Shown here one piece after another: positions 32,088-42,000 of a stretch of DNA of 64,000 nt. The notes beneath the pieces were generated by a model. The model searched no databases. It worked only from the letters and a program-made list of their open reading frames with translations, and had not been told where the DNA came from. Made by a program: the position numbers and the translations under genes. Source of the stretch: Candidatus Eisenbergiella merdipullorum (lineage in GTDB: Bacteria > Bacillota > Clostridia > Lachnospirales > Lachnospiraceae); NCBI GenBank assembly GCA_019118445.1, contig DWYY01000045.1, positions 1 through 64,000 of the forward strand, given 5' to 3'. Positions within the stretch are counted from its first letter, which is position 1, and each line of letters opens with the position of its first letter.

Positions 32088-32116
32088 ATTATACACTATA
32101 TCATATCATAAGTAAA
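32088..32116 (-). promoter_or_regulatory. Predicted purA promoter
   Basis: Minus-strand TTTACT and TATAAT with 17-bp spacing in an AT-rich region, about 100 bp upstream of the purA start. Confidence 0.65.
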
Positions 32117-32170
32117 ATCAATATTTATTATGTTAAAAATAAGCAAAAGTTATAGTGCTGGACTCTCACG

Positions 32171-32488
32171 TCAACATATCAGCCATTCATATCCCTTCCT
32201 GCAGTCGAGAATGTAATCCACATAAACTGTGTCGTCGCGGATCTGATAAAGAATCAGATACCATTTTTCCACAAACATTTTGTGATATTTATTTGGAGGC
32301 ATACAGGGTTCATTGAAAAAAGGGTAACGCAGGGGCGTCTGCGAAAGAGAACGCAGGGCAGACATGATCTGCTTCTTTTTGGCCGCCGCTGCCTCTCTGT
32401 TCACCTGGGCCATAAACCGGATATGCGTCCCCAGCCTCCTTTTGGCTCTGTCTGAGACGATCACCTGGTATCTTTGTTCTTCTTCCAT
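32171..32488 (-). CDS. Type II toxin, RelE/ParE superfamily
   Basis: A 105-residue basic protein with the RelE/ParE fold pattern: YQVIVSDRAKRRLGTHIRFM at the start, a helical hairpin, then NKYHKMFVEKWYLILYQIRDDTVYVDYILDCRKGYEWLI. RelE-type toxins cleave mRNA on the ribosome and ParE-type toxins poison gyrase; residues here do not decide between them. It starts 3 bp after the antitoxin stop codon, the normal antitoxin-toxin order. It lies inside the purine gene cluster. Confidence 0.88.
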   Translation of the reverse strand: MEEEQRYQVIVSDRAKRRLGTHIRFMAQVNREAAAAKKKQIMSALRSLSQTPLRYPFFNEPCMPPNKYHKMFVEKWYLILYQIRDDTVYVDYILDCRKGYEWLIC

Positions 32489-32491
32489 ATT

Positions 32492-32758
32492 TTATCCCTC
32501 TGTGATCATCTCATCCAGATACCGGTCCAGTTCATCCAGGGTACAGCCCTTTCTTCCTGCAAGCCTTTCTTCTTCCACTGCCAAAAGTTCCTCACGGAGT
32601 CTGAGCATCTGCTCCCTGCGGTTATAGGTTTCAATATCCATCACCACAAGATCGCCTTCTCCGTTTTTGGTAAGAAATACAGGTTCTGCAGTTTTCCGGC
32701 ACATTTCGGCAATCTCATTGTAGTTCTGGCGGATTGCCGCTGACGGACGGATATTCAT
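32492..32758 (-). CDS. Type II antitoxin, Phd/YefM family
   Basis: An 88-residue protein. The N-terminal Phd/YefM DNA-binding fold is clear: IRPSAAIRQNYNEIAEMCRKT, PVFLTKNGEGDLVVMDIETY. The acidic helical tail (REELLAVEEERLAGRKGC) would bind and neutralise the toxin encoded next. Such antitoxins repress their own promoter; a promoter lies just upstream. AAGGAG precedes the ATG. Confidence 0.9.
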   Translation of the reverse strand: MNIRPSAAIRQNYNEIAEMCRKTAEPVFLTKNGEGDLVVMDIETYNRREQMLRLREELLAVEEERLAGRKGCTLDELDRYLDEMITEG

Positions 32759-32797
32759 AACGCGTCAGCTCCTTTCTTATAGACATATTCTAATCTT

Positions 32798-32826
32798 ATT
32801 ATAGATAAATTATGCCATAAAATCAA
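32798..32826 (-). promoter_or_regulatory. Promoter of the toxin-antitoxin module
   Basis: Minus-strand TTGATT and TATAAT with 17-bp spacing, directly after the purB stop codon. It shows the module has its own transcription. Confidence 0.75.
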
Positions 32827-32831
32827 TCTTT

Positions 32832-34268
32832 TTAAACATTGATCTCCGCCTTCACGCCGAGAAGCTCTTTATTTTCCTCCAGCACCGGTCCGATCACGTC
32901 CTTCAGGAAGCGTTCCACCTGCCGGGGGGCGCAGCCCACATAACGGGCAGGGTCCATGGTCGCCTCAAGTTCCTCCTCCGAGGTCATGAACATGGGCTCC
33001 TGTGCGATCAGGGAGAGCAGGTTGTTGTCCAGGCCCTCTTCCTTGACGCGTTTTCCGGCTTCCATGGAAAGCTCGCGGATCCGCTCATGCAGCTCCTGGC
33101 GGTCTCCGCCCTTTTTCACCGCATCCATCATGATGTTCTCCGTCGCCATGAATGGCAGCTCGCTCATCAGATGTTTTCTGATCACCTTGGGGTAGACCAC
33201 CAGGCCGTCCACCACGTTCAGGCACAGATCCAGGATGCCGTCTATCGCGAGGAAGCCCTCCGGGATGCTCAGACGCTTGTTGGCGGAATCGTCCAGCGTG
33301 CGTTCAAACCACTGGGTCGCGGAGGTGATCGCCGGATTGAGGGCGTCCGTGATCACATAGCGGGACAGAGATGCGATCCGCTCACTGCGCATGGGATTTC
33401 TCTTATATGCCATGGCGGAGGAACCGATCTGGCTCTTTTCAAAAGGCTCCTCCACCTCCTTCAGATGCTGCAGCAGGCGGATATCATTTGACATCTTAGT
33501 AGCGCTGGCCGCGATGCCTGCAAGCACGTTCAATACTCTGGTGTCCACCTTGCGGGAATAGGTCTGGCCGGATACCGGGTAGCAGGAAGAAAAGCCCATC
33601 TTCTCCGCGATCATGGGGTCCAGCGCGTTCACCTTATCCATGTCCCCGTCAAACAGCTCGAGAAAAGAAGCCTGGGTGCCGGTGGTCCCCTTGGAGCCGA
33701 GCAGCTTCATGGTGGAGATCACATAGTCCAGATCCTCCAGATCCATATAAAACTCCTGCATCCACAGCGTGGCACGCTTTCCCACTGTAGTGGGCTGGGC
33801 GGGCTGGAAGTGGGTGAAGGCAAGCGTGGGGAGGTCCTTATAGCGGTCCGCGAAGGAGGAAAGCTCGGAAAGCACGTTCACCAGCTTCTTTTTCACCAGC
33901 TTCAGCGCCTCCGTCATGATGATGAGATCTGTATTGTCGCCCACGTAACAGGAGGTGGCTCCCAGATGAATGATGCCCTTCGCTTTGGGGCACTGCACGC
34001 CATAGGCGTAGACATGGCTCATCACATCGTGGCGCACTTCCTTTTCCCGGGCTTTCGCCACATCATAGTTGATGTCATCCGCATGGGCCTTCATTTCTTC
34101 GATCTGCTCGTCCGTGATGGGAAGCCCCAGCTCCTTCTCCGTCTCCGCCAGCGCGATCCACAGCCTTCTCCAGGTGCGGAATTTCTTGTCAGGTGAAAAA
34201 AGATACTGCATTTCCTTACTCGCATACCGCTCCGAAAGCGGGCTCACATATCTGTCTGTATTGCTCAT
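32832..34268 (-). CDS. purB: Adenylosuccinate lyase
   Basis: Removes fumarate from SAICAR and from adenylosuccinate, acting twice in purine synthesis. It is a 478-residue member of the fumarase/aspartase superfamily, with the HLGATSCYVGDN region, TVGKRATLWMQE and the flexible-loop signature GSSAMAYKRNPMRSE. Together these form the tetrameric active site. It lies 46 bp after purF and is expressed with purC-purF. The ATG begins MSNTDRYVSPLSERY, normal for clostridial PurB. Confidence 0.96.
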   Translation of the reverse strand: MSNTDRYVSPLSERYASKEMQYLFSPDKKFRTWRRLWIALAETEKELGLPITDEQIEEMKAHADDINYDVAKAREKEVRHDVMSHVYAYGVQCPKAKGIIHLGATSCYVGDNTDLIIMTEALKLVKKKLVNVLSELSSFADRYKDLPTLAFTHFQPAQPTTVGKRATLWMQEFYMDLEDLDYVISTMKLLGSKGTTGTQASFLELFDGDMDKVNALDPMIAEKMGFSSCYPVSGQTYSRKVDTRVLNVLAGIAASATKMSNDIRLLQHLKEVEEPFEKSQIGSSAMAYKRNPMRSERIASLSRYVITDALNPAITSATQWFERTLDDSANKRLSIPEGFLAIDGILDLCLNVVDGLVVYPKVIRKHLMSELPFMATENIMMDAVKKGGDRQELHERIRELSMEAGKRVKEEGLDNNLLSLIAQEPMFMTSEEELEATMDPARYVGCAPRQVERFLKDVIGPVLEENKELLGVKAEINV

Positions 34269-34314
34269 GATCTTTCCTTTCCCATATCATGGCGCCGCCA
34301 TCGGCGCGGTCTTT

Positions 34315-35763
34315 TTATTGGTCAAATTCTCCGCGGATATCCTCCTTAGGCGGATCGACGGGATATTTCCCAGTGAAGCACCCCTTACAGATTCCCAGGC
34401 CTCCAGCCATCTCCTCAAGCCGTTCGGTACGCAGATAAGCCAGGGAATCCGCCCCGATGACCGCACGGATTTCCTCAATGCTCCGGTTGTAAGCAATGAG
34501 CTGCTCTCTGGCGGGCACATCCGTGCCGAAATAGCAGGGCCACAGAAACGGAGGAGAGCTGACGCGCATGTGGACCTCTTTGGCTCCTGCATCCCGCAGC
34601 ATGCGCACGATCCGGTCCGATGTAGTTCCCCGCACGATAGAATCGTCGATCATGATGACCCGCTTGCCGCAGACCGCTTCCCGCAGCACATTTAGTTTGA
34701 CCTGGACGCTGTTTTCCCGGTTCTTCTGTCCGGGCTTGATGAAAGTCCTTCCGATATAGGCGTTCTTGACAAAGGCGGTCCCGTATGGGATTCCCGACTG
34801 CATGGCATAACCCATCGCCGCACAGTTCCCGGATTCCGGCACGCCCACCACCAGGTCCGCGTCCACCGGAGAATCCATAGCAAGGAACCGGCCTGCCTGG
34901 ATCCGGGCCTGATAAACGCTCACGCCGTCAAAATAACTGTCCGGACGCGCAAAATAGATGTATTCAAACACGCATCTGGCATGATCCTTTTCCGGAAGGC
35001 ACAGGCTGGTATCGGATACGATCCCCTTCTCCGGCGTGATCGTCACCACCTCTCCCGGCAGCACGTCCCGCACATACTGCGCGCCCACCGTGTCCAGGGC
35101 GCAGGTTTCCGACGCCAGGATATACGCGTTGTCCCTCTTTCCGATGCAGAGAGGGCGGAAGCCGTAAGGGTCCCTCGCCCCGATCAGCTTTCTGGGAGAC
35201 ATGATGACCAGGGAATAGGCGCCCTGAATCTTCTTCATGGCGCGGCTGACCGCCGCCTCCACGGAACCGCAGTTCAGCCGCTCCCTGGCGATATGGTAGG
35301 CGATCACCTCGGAGTCGATGGTGGTCTGGAAGATCGCTCCCGTATACTCCAGCTCCCTGCGAAGCTCCGGCGCGTTCACCAGGTTTCCGTTGTGCGCCAG
35401 CGCCAGCGTCCCCTTCACATAGTTTAAGACGAGCGGCTGGGCGTTTTCCCTGGTGCTGCTGCCCGCTGTGGAATACCGCACATGGCCGACGCCGATATCC
35501 CCTTTCAGCTTTTCCAGATTTTCCTTATGAAAAGCCTCGTTGACAAGTCCCATCTCCCGCAAGGAGGCTACCTTTCCCTTAGGCCCCGCGGTGTCGCTCA
35601 CCGCGATGCCGCAGCTTTCCTGCCCTCTGTGCTGCAGGGCGAGCAGGCCGTAATAGATCGTCCCTGCCACATCCGCGCCGCCGAAATCATATATTCCAAA
35701 GACGCCGCATTCTTCCCTCAGTCTGTCTTCGTCCCTCTCCAGATAAATATTATTTTCCGTCAT
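34315..35763 (-). CDS. purF: Amidophosphoribosyltransferase
   Basis: First committed enzyme of purine synthesis, making phosphoribosylamine from PRPP and glutamine. The N-terminal propeptide of about 18 residues precedes the catalytic Cys in EECGVFGIY, so it should be processed like the Bacillus enzyme. The Ntn amidotransferase domain contains VGHVRYSTAG, the PRPP-binding loop is VIMIDDSIVRGTTS, and late cysteines (GICKGCFTG) fit the [4Fe-4S] cluster of Gram-positive PurF. Length is 482 residues. It is between purC and purB in a purine operon. Confidence 0.97.
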   Translation of the reverse strand: MTENNIYLERDEDRLREECGVFGIYDFGGADVAGTIYYGLLALQHRGQESCGIAVSDTAGPKGKVASLREMGLVNEAFHKENLEKLKGDIGVGHVRYSTAGSSTRENAQPLVLNYVKGTLALAHNGNLVNAPELRRELEYTGAIFQTTIDSEVIAYHIARERLNCGSVEAAVSRAMKKIQGAYSLVIMSPRKLIGARDPYGFRPLCIGKRDNAYILASETCALDTVGAQYVRDVLPGEVVTITPEKGIVSDTSLCLPEKDHARCVFEYIYFARPDSYFDGVSVYQARIQAGRFLAMDSPVDADLVVGVPESGNCAAMGYAMQSGIPYGTAFVKNAYIGRTFIKPGQKNRENSVQVKLNVLREAVCGKRVIMIDDSIVRGTTSDRIVRMLRDAGAKEVHMRVSSPPFLWPCYFGTDVPAREQLIAYNRSIEEIRAVIGADSLAYLRTERLEEMAGGLGICKGCFTGKYPVDPPKEDIRGEFDQ

Positions 35764-35839
35764 CGCTTTTCTCTTTCTATTGCCGCATGCCGCCCGCTGT
35801 TTTGCGTCGTCTTCTTCTGCCGTCTTCTTCCACGTACAA

Positions 35840-35864
35840 ACCGCCGCGGGATTCCCGCGGCGGT
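35840..35864. other. Perfect GC-rich hairpin between purC and purF
   Basis: ACCGCCGCGGG and CCCGCGGCGGT are perfectly paired around a 3-base loop in the 209-bp gap. It is followed on the minus strand by only TTTG, so it is a weak terminator or mRNA-processing/stability element that may lower purF-purB relative to purC. Confidence 0.7.
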
Positions 35865-35972
35865 CATTTCTATCATGAACCGAAAAGGCCCCTTTTCATA
35901 CGGCATCCGTCATCATGCCGGGCAGCCACGCAGGCTGGATATACAGTTTGATCGGGCTGCTTTGCCTTTTTC

Positions 35973-36677
35973 TTACAGGCCGAGTCTGTGAAACACTTCA
36001 TTATAGGCCTCTTCCACATTGCCGAGATCACGGCGGAAGCGGTCTTTGTCCAGCTTCTCATTGGTATGCACATCCCACAGACGGCAGGTATCCGGGCTGA
36101 TCTCATCTGCCAGGATGATCTGTCCATGGTAGCGGCCAAACTCGATCTTGAAGTCAATGAGTTTGATATCTGCCTGAAGGAAATATGCCTTCAGCACATC
36201 GTTCACCTTGAACGCATACTTTTTGATCGTATCGATCTCATCCCAGGTGGCAAGCTTCATGGCAACCGCAAAATAGGAATTGATCAGCGGATCGCCCAAC
36301 TCGTCGTTTTTATAGCTGAACTCGATCGTAGGCTCGTCGAAGGGCGTTCCCTCCGGCACTCCCAGTCTCTTGGAAAAGCTTCCCGCAGCTACGTTCCGGA
36401 TGATGACCTCGAGCGGCACGATGTCCACCTTCTTCACGGCCGTCTCCCGGTCTGAAAGCTCTTTGATGAAATGGGTAGGAACCCCTTCTTTTTCCAGAAG
36501 CTGATCCACACGGTTGCTCATCTTATTGTTGATGACGCCCTTCCCGACGATGGTTCCCCTTTTCTCTCCGTTGAACGCCGTCGCATCGTCCTTATAATCC
36601 ACGATCAGCACGTCGGGATCATCCGTCTTGAATACCTTCTTTGCCTTGCCTTCGTAGAGCTGTTCCAGTTTTTCCAT
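35973..36677 (-). CDS. purC: Phosphoribosylaminoimidazole-succinocarboxamide (SAICAR) synthase
   Basis: ATP-dependent ligation of aspartate to CAIR. It is a 234-residue, single-domain enzyme with [10 protein letters not shown] at the N-terminus, [21 protein letters not shown] in the middle and the signature [10 protein letters not shown] plus [14 protein letters not shown]. The ORF-track start (36728) is earlier; the ATG at 36677 ([11 protein letters not shown]) is the usual family start, with AAAGGA and AGGT upstream. It is first in the purC-purF-purB run. Confidence 0.96.
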   Translation of the reverse strand: MEKLEQLYEGKAKKVFKTDDPDVLIVDYKDDATAFNGEKRGTIVGKGVINNKMSNRVDQLLEKEGVPTHFIKELSDRETAVKKVDIVPLEVIIRNVAAGSFSKRLGVPEGTPFDEPTIEFSYKNDELGDPLINSYFAVAMKLATWDEIDTIKKYAFKVNDVLKAYFLQADIKLIDFKIEFGRYHGQIILADEISPDTCRLWDVHTNEKLDKDRFRRDLGNVEEAYNEVFHRLGL

Positions 36678-36757
36678 TCGATACCTGTCCTTTCTCTTCA
36701 TCTGTGAAAGCTGTCTGATGCCGTCCATTCCTGTGGAAAGGACGCATTTGCAAAATC

Positions 36758-36786
36758 AGTATAACGCACCGTTAAATAGAAATCAA
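36758..36786 (-). promoter_or_regulatory. Promoter of purC-purF-purB
   Basis: Minus-strand TTGATT and TATACT with 17-bp spacing, about 75 bp upstream of purC. No purine riboswitch core was recognised in the short leader. Confidence 0.72.
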
Positions 36787-36795
36787 GAATTTTCC

Positions 36796-37632
36796 CTACT
36801 CCTCCGCCGCATAATCCTGATAGGCTTCCATGAGCCGTCCCGTCTCCTGCTGCATCAGGCGGCCGCACTGTTCTTCCTCTCCGGCGAAAAAGGCGCTCCG
36901 GATGGAGGCGATGCGGGAGCTGTTGCGGGCGTCCGTCCAGGCTTCCTTTCTCGCCGTCACCTGCTCTTCCAGCTTCAGGGATGCCTCATAATATTCCCCG
37001 TGCTCCGTCAGGAATGCCAGATACTCCTGTTCGGAAAGCCGCATCCTTTTGGCTGCGAGGAAGACAAGAAGGCTTTCCTGCGCCCCGGCAAGGCGGTATG
37101 CCTTTTCAAAAGAATCCGCCGCCTTCCGGAACAGAAAGAGGCCGGCCTGCGCCACTCCCAGGTTATGCCAGATCTTTCCTTCAAAGGAAGGGATCAGGTT
37201 CTCCTTCTGTGCCAGCATGCTGCGGTATTCCCGGATCGCCATGGCAAAGCGGCGGTTCTCAAGGAAATAGTCCGCCCTCGCCTTCTGCTTTTCCGGCAGC
37301 GACACATCGGCGCTCAGCCGGATGAGCTGCTGCGTGTCCCGAATCTCCTTTTCACTGCAGATACCCACGTATTCCAGGATCTGAGGCACTATCGTTTCCG
37401 GCTTTTCCTTTCCCTTGATGAGCGCGCGCAGCCTAGCGGCGAGCTCCGGCAGGGCGCACTGCTCCCCGATCCAGTCGGCGAGCGCTTTGGTAAAAAAGGA
37501 CGCGTCCACCAGTCCGGCGTTTTCCCTAAAGAAAAAACACAGCTCCTCAATGCAGAAAACACGAGTCCTCGTCTTTTCAAATGTATATGGAATTTTCGCA
37601 TATTGCCCGAGGCATAATACCGCTTTTCCCAT
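36796..37632 (-). CDS. TPR-like protein, third gene of an uncharacterised operon
   Basis: A 278-residue soluble protein. The first 100 residues are helical without a recognised motif; the start, MGKAVLCLGQYAKIPYTFEKTRTRVFCIEELCFF, opens with short beta-like strands. Residues about 120-215 contain TPR-like helical pairs (NRRFAMAIREYRSMLAQ, KIWHNLGVAQAGLFLFRKAADSFEKAYRL). There is no signal peptide or membrane helix. It lies 13 bp after the Hsp70/actin-like gene and completes a three-gene run. Function is unknown; the TPRs suggest protein binding. Confidence 0.78.
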   Translation of the reverse strand: MGKAVLCLGQYAKIPYTFEKTRTRVFCIEELCFFFRENAGLVDASFFTKALADWIGEQCALPELAARLRALIKGKEKPETIVPQILEYVGICSEKEIRDTQQLIRLSADVSLPEKQKARADYFLENRRFAMAIREYRSMLAQKENLIPSFEGKIWHNLGVAQAGLFLFRKAADSFEKAYRLAGAQESLLVFLAAKRMRLSEQEYLAFLTEHGEYYEASLKLEEQVTARKEAWTDARNSSRIASIRSAFFAGEEEQCGRLMQQETGRLMEAYQDYAAEE

Positions 37633-37645
37633 CGTTTCCTTCCTT

Positions 37646-39001
37646 TCAGTCCTCCAGCATGTGCACCAGCGGAAAGCTCTCTTCCCAGGCCAGCCCGGAA
37701 GAAGGATAAAAGTCCCCGAAGCCTTTATCCTCCATCCTAAGCTTCACCGTCTCCTCATCCGGGCAGGAGGCTGTCAGATGTATCCGGGTGGTGTGCGGCG
37801 GCCTGTCCGGTATTCCGTCCAGAGTCACGATGACCTCTCTGGCTTTCCGGCCGCTCACCGGGGTCAGGCGCAGAGAAAAGGTGCGGTCCGCATCCAGCAG
37901 GAAATCACATTCCCCTCTCGCGTCAAACCAGTTCATTCCCGCGTCCAGAAGGGCGAAATAGGCTTCTTCTCCCCGCCGCATGGCCTCCAGCCCGAGATTC
38001 ACCTTCAGCATATCGCCGCCCAGATAGACGTATTCCCTGGCAGCGGTTCCCTGACTGGGACTTTTTGCCTTTCCGCCATAGCAGGCTCCCTTGCTGTAGA
38101 GGTTGTTGCCCTGAAATACGCGGCGGTTCCGGCAAAGCAGGGAAAGGGACTTTCTGTACCAGTCTCCCCCAAATCCGTCCCCGATCAGATAAATGGTATC
38201 GATGATCTTTCCCGCCGAAAGCTGCTGGAACGAGGACGCAAACGCTTCATCCAGTTTCTCTTTTCTCTCCTCCGACAGCTCCGCTTCCTGCCCGCCGTCC
38301 CCTGGAATGCTCTGTTCCATCGCGGGAAGCCTCCGCTCCACCGCAGGGTGTTCTTCCTCACGGACCGTCACAGTCACGGGCCTGGTGTGAGGATCGGCTT
38401 CGAACATCAAGGTCTTCAGCGTCCGTCCGCTGAAATCGCAGACCAGGCACAGATGTCTCCACAGTTCTTCCGGCTGATTGATATTATAGTAAAAAAAGCT
38501 TTCAGCCCTGCTCTGGCAGGACACCCTTTCCGGCGGAAGGGAGAGCAGGAACGCGATCCTTTCCACCATTTCCAGCGCCTGCCTGTCCACTTTTTCAAGG
38601 GTGAACATAAAAAATTCCGCCTTTTCCGGCCGCAGGAGCCCGCCCAGCAGGGAAAGGCTCCGTTTGATGAAAAGCGCGAGAAGCGCCGTCGCCTCAAAGA
38701 TCTCTCCGCCCGCCTCCACCTTTTCCTGGGACAGCGCGCGCGAAAGGAGCCGGTCAACCAGCACGCCTTCCTGACTTCCTGCCGTCTCCAGCGCCTCTTT
38801 TCCGTAGGTCCATACATCCCGGTCCGTCCTGCGGCACAAAACAGCGGGGATCATGGAGTCCTCCCCGCCGTTTTGTGCGGGAAGGGTCTCCGGTTTCTTT
38901 TCTCCGGGGAGCCAGTAACTGATCTGCGCGAACCTGTCGTCCAGGTCCATTCCCAGGATGCCGCCCTGTATTCCCTTTTTTTCCGAATTTCCCAGAAACA
39001 T
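37646..39001 (-). CDS. Hsp70/actin-fold-like protein (DUF5716-like)
   Basis: About 451 residues. The pattern is that of a degenerate actin/Hsp70 ATPase: a phosphate-1-like strand near the N-terminus (GGILGMDLDDRFAQISYW), a phosphate-2-like LVCDFSGRTLKTLMFE, an adenosine-motif-like TIYLIGDGFGGDWYRKSL and KGACYGG. A C-terminal beta-rich part follows. I recall this gene as DUF5716 in Lachnospiraceae but cannot verify it. ATP binding is plausible; the key loops are degenerate. The ATG at 39001 has GGAGGG upstream; an alternative ATG at 39013 overlaps the previous stop codon (TAATG). Confidence 0.75.
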   Translation of the reverse strand: MFLGNSEKKGIQGGILGMDLDDRFAQISYWLPGEKKPETLPAQNGGEDSMIPAVLCRRTDRDVWTYGKEALETAGSQEGVLVDRLLSRALSQEKVEAGGEIFEATALLALFIKRSLSLLGGLLRPEKAEFFMFTLEKVDRQALEMVERIAFLLSLPPERVSCQSRAESFFYYNINQPEELWRHLCLVCDFSGRTLKTLMFEADPHTRPVTVTVREEEHPAVERRLPAMEQSIPGDGGQEAELSEERKEKLDEAFASSFQQLSAGKIIDTIYLIGDGFGGDWYRKSLSLLCRNRRVFQGNNLYSKGACYGGKAKSPSQGTAAREYVYLGGDMLKVNLGLEAMRRGEEAYFALLDAGMNWFDARGECDFLLDADRTFSLRLTPVSGRKAREVIVTLDGIPDRPPHTTRIHLTASCPDEETVKLRMEDKGFGDFYPSSGLAWEESFPLVHMLED

Positions 39002-39012
39002 TTTTCCCTCCA

Positions 39013-42000
39013 TTATCTGGACGGATCCGTTTTTATGGGTTCAAACAGCCCATCCGTCATCCACTCCGTCATCAGATACTGCTCCAGAAGCTCCTGCGAT
39101 TCTCCTTTTTCCCCGATCAGCCAGTGGGAGATCACGTCGTTTAAAAGACCGTAACGGGTCCCCTTCACCAGCAGGTTTTCTTCCGCCTTCAGTTCTCCCT
39201 CATCCAGCCGCGCATCTCCCATTTCCGAAAAGGTTTCCGTAATATAATACTGCAGGCTCTCGCCCGCAAACAGGACGAACTGCGCGGAATAGATGCCCGC
39301 GTAGACATGCTGCATCTGCATGACGCGCATCGGCCCATGGCCTGCCTCCGGCGCTGACGGCCGCTCGATCCGGTAATGGATGGAAACCGGGTGTTCCCCG
39401 CTTCCCTTATAGACTACCATGGTCTTATCGAGCATCATCTCCGCGCCGTCCAGGATATCCGCGTACTCCTGGAACAGCGGGAGCTTCATCCCGGCGTTTA
39501 TCAGCCTTTCCCCGAGCCTGCGGATCATGCCGTCCGTCTCCTCGTTCCTTTCTTCCCGGTGCCTGGAATAATACTCCAGATAGGCGAGGGCGCACATGTC
39601 CGTGAGCGCTTCTCCGCCGGCTTCCACCCTGGCGATATCCCTCAGCACGTAAGGAGCCATTTCTTCCCCTTCCATTAAGAAGAGGCCGCTTGCGCGGTGC
39701 AGAAAGGCTTCCTCCAGGTCCGTCCTCCCTCCTTCGCCCACATAACGCCGCAGGAGCCCGGTGCGCTTCATCACATCATCCCCGGTGAAAAGGAGCTGGA
39801 TCAGCAGCCTTTCCGTCAGCCGGTAGGTATCCACCGCGAAATCATCCGCCGCTTTTCTGATCTGAAGCAGTTCCCCGCTGCTGCCCTCATAATGCTCCGC
39901 CAGCCAGGACAGGATGTAGCTGTCATATTTCCCCCGGAAAAAGGCGCTGCAGGCGATTGCCATCAGACGTTCCTCCCCCTCATGCTGCCCGCTTTCCAGC
40001 AGCCTGCTGGAAAGACGCAGGAGGATTTCCGCGGGTTCCTTCTCCAGATCCAGCCCTGCCAGCCATTCATATGCTTTTTCATAGAAGGAACGCAGCACCA
40101 GAAATCCCACCGTCTCATAAACCTCCGGGGTTTCCGTCTGCGGCCGCTCCATTTCCTGCAGGAGCAGGTCCAACTCCTCCATATTGTCATGCTCATAATA
40201 ATACCGGAGCAGGGCCATGCGGACCGCCCGGGCTAAGGCGGGCAGGATTTCCTGCCGCCCGGCAAGATACCGCAGCCTGGAAGCGTTGTTTTTCGTAACG
40301 TTGATCTTTCCTTTCCGTATCTCGCAGAAATACAGGTCGCAGCCAAGCACCCCTTCTGAAAAGGGGGCGATCTGCTTCATGCACAGGGCGGGATTCATCA
40401 GACGGGTCAGCGTATGCGCCCTCCCGGCCGAATAGCGGTTATGCTCTTCATCCTCCAGGAAGATCTCATAGTCCCGGTCGTAGATCTCCACATAGGCACG
40501 GCCGTTTTCCACCGGCCAGGTCTGTTCGCCCCGCAGCTTTGCGTGGACCACTACCGCCTGCCGGATATCCTCCCCTTCGCAGTCGAGCTGCTGGAGAAAA
40601 AGCACCTGCGCCAGCGCCCGGCAGTTATCCTTCGTCAGCATCCCATCTTCCAGCACACTCTGATACAGACAGGCAAGGTCGCGGCTCATCCTGCCGCGGT
40701 AGAGCTGCTGCAGGAGGAACCGCTCCATCTGCCCTCTGTAAGTCTGATAAAGCTCCGGAAATTCATCCCTGTGCTTCTGCACATAGGCATACAGATAGGC
40801 GCAGCGGTCCTGATCCAGGTTGCTCTGATAGGCAAAATACATCAGCGCGGCGCGTGGGATCTCCGTTTCCTGCTCCAGATCCACAGAAAGCATGAAATAC
40901 TCATACAGCCTGGTCACGCGCAGATCCTGTTCCACGCCCAGCCGATACCATTCCAGCCACTCCGGCCCGGCCTTGTTTCCCTTGATCAGAAGGGAGCAGA
41001 TGGCCTGCAGCAGGGAGGCGTCCGGCCTCTTTTCATAACAGAGGCGGAGCGTGTCGAACAGGGACCTGCTGAAATATTTTTCCTTTTCCGCCAGATATGC
41101 CAGATGTCCGGCCAAGTCCGGCGAAATGATGCCGCAGCGCGCCCCGTAGTGCAGCACCTGCCGTTCAAACGCGCCAAGCTTCATGATGAGCGTGGGGCTG
41201 AAATTCAGAAGCTGCACCGCCTCCAGATAGAGCACAGGACTGATGGCGCCATGCTCAAACTGATCCTCCAGAAACAGCCACTTGCGCGATGCGCTTCTCT
41301 GAAGCGCCGGGGAAAGATAAAGCTGAAGCCATGCGATCCGCCAGCTTTCCCGGTTCGCCCTGTGCGCTTCTTCCACATTCATGGCGACCTTAGCCGTGTA
41401 TCTCTCGTCCCGCTGATACAGGCTGGACAGATACAGATAATAACAGTACAGCTCCGCTCCGTCTGCCCGTGCCGTCACCGCGGTCTGCTTCAGGATCCTT
41501 CCCGCCTCTTCAAAGCGTTCCTCCGTGATCAGAAGATGGGCCTGATACAGCTTCACCTCCGGCGCTCTGTCGTTAAGGCGGTGCAGCCGTTCCACCACCT
41601 CAGCCGTCCGCGCCTGCCACTGCACCGTGTTCAGCCGCTTCATCTTCAGCTCCTGATACAGCTTTATAAGCTCTGCCGTCATCCGCTTCCATTCCCTGCG
41701 CCTTCCGTCGTTTCGGGATGGGGATGGCCTTTCCGTGATCACGGCCACCGTGATCTCCAGGCAGTCCGTCTCCTGCCCGTCCTGCGCTCTAAGAGTTCCA
41801 CAGGAGGTCCGCAGGCGCAGTCTGCCGAAATTTTTCCCTCCATGCAGTCTGGAAGGGCTTACAAAGACCGGAAGACTGCACTGATTTCCCAGAAAATCCT
41901 CTTCCGAAAGCACACTTTTCTCCAAGGAAAGGAACTCTCCCTCCGCCTCCACGCGCAGCCTGGTATAGCCCCAGCCGCTCTGCTTAATTACGAACATTTC

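Noticed and set aside
36678-36795. Purine riboswitch upstream of purC
   Set aside because: The leader is too short and lacks the conserved loop sequences; only a promoter was recognised.
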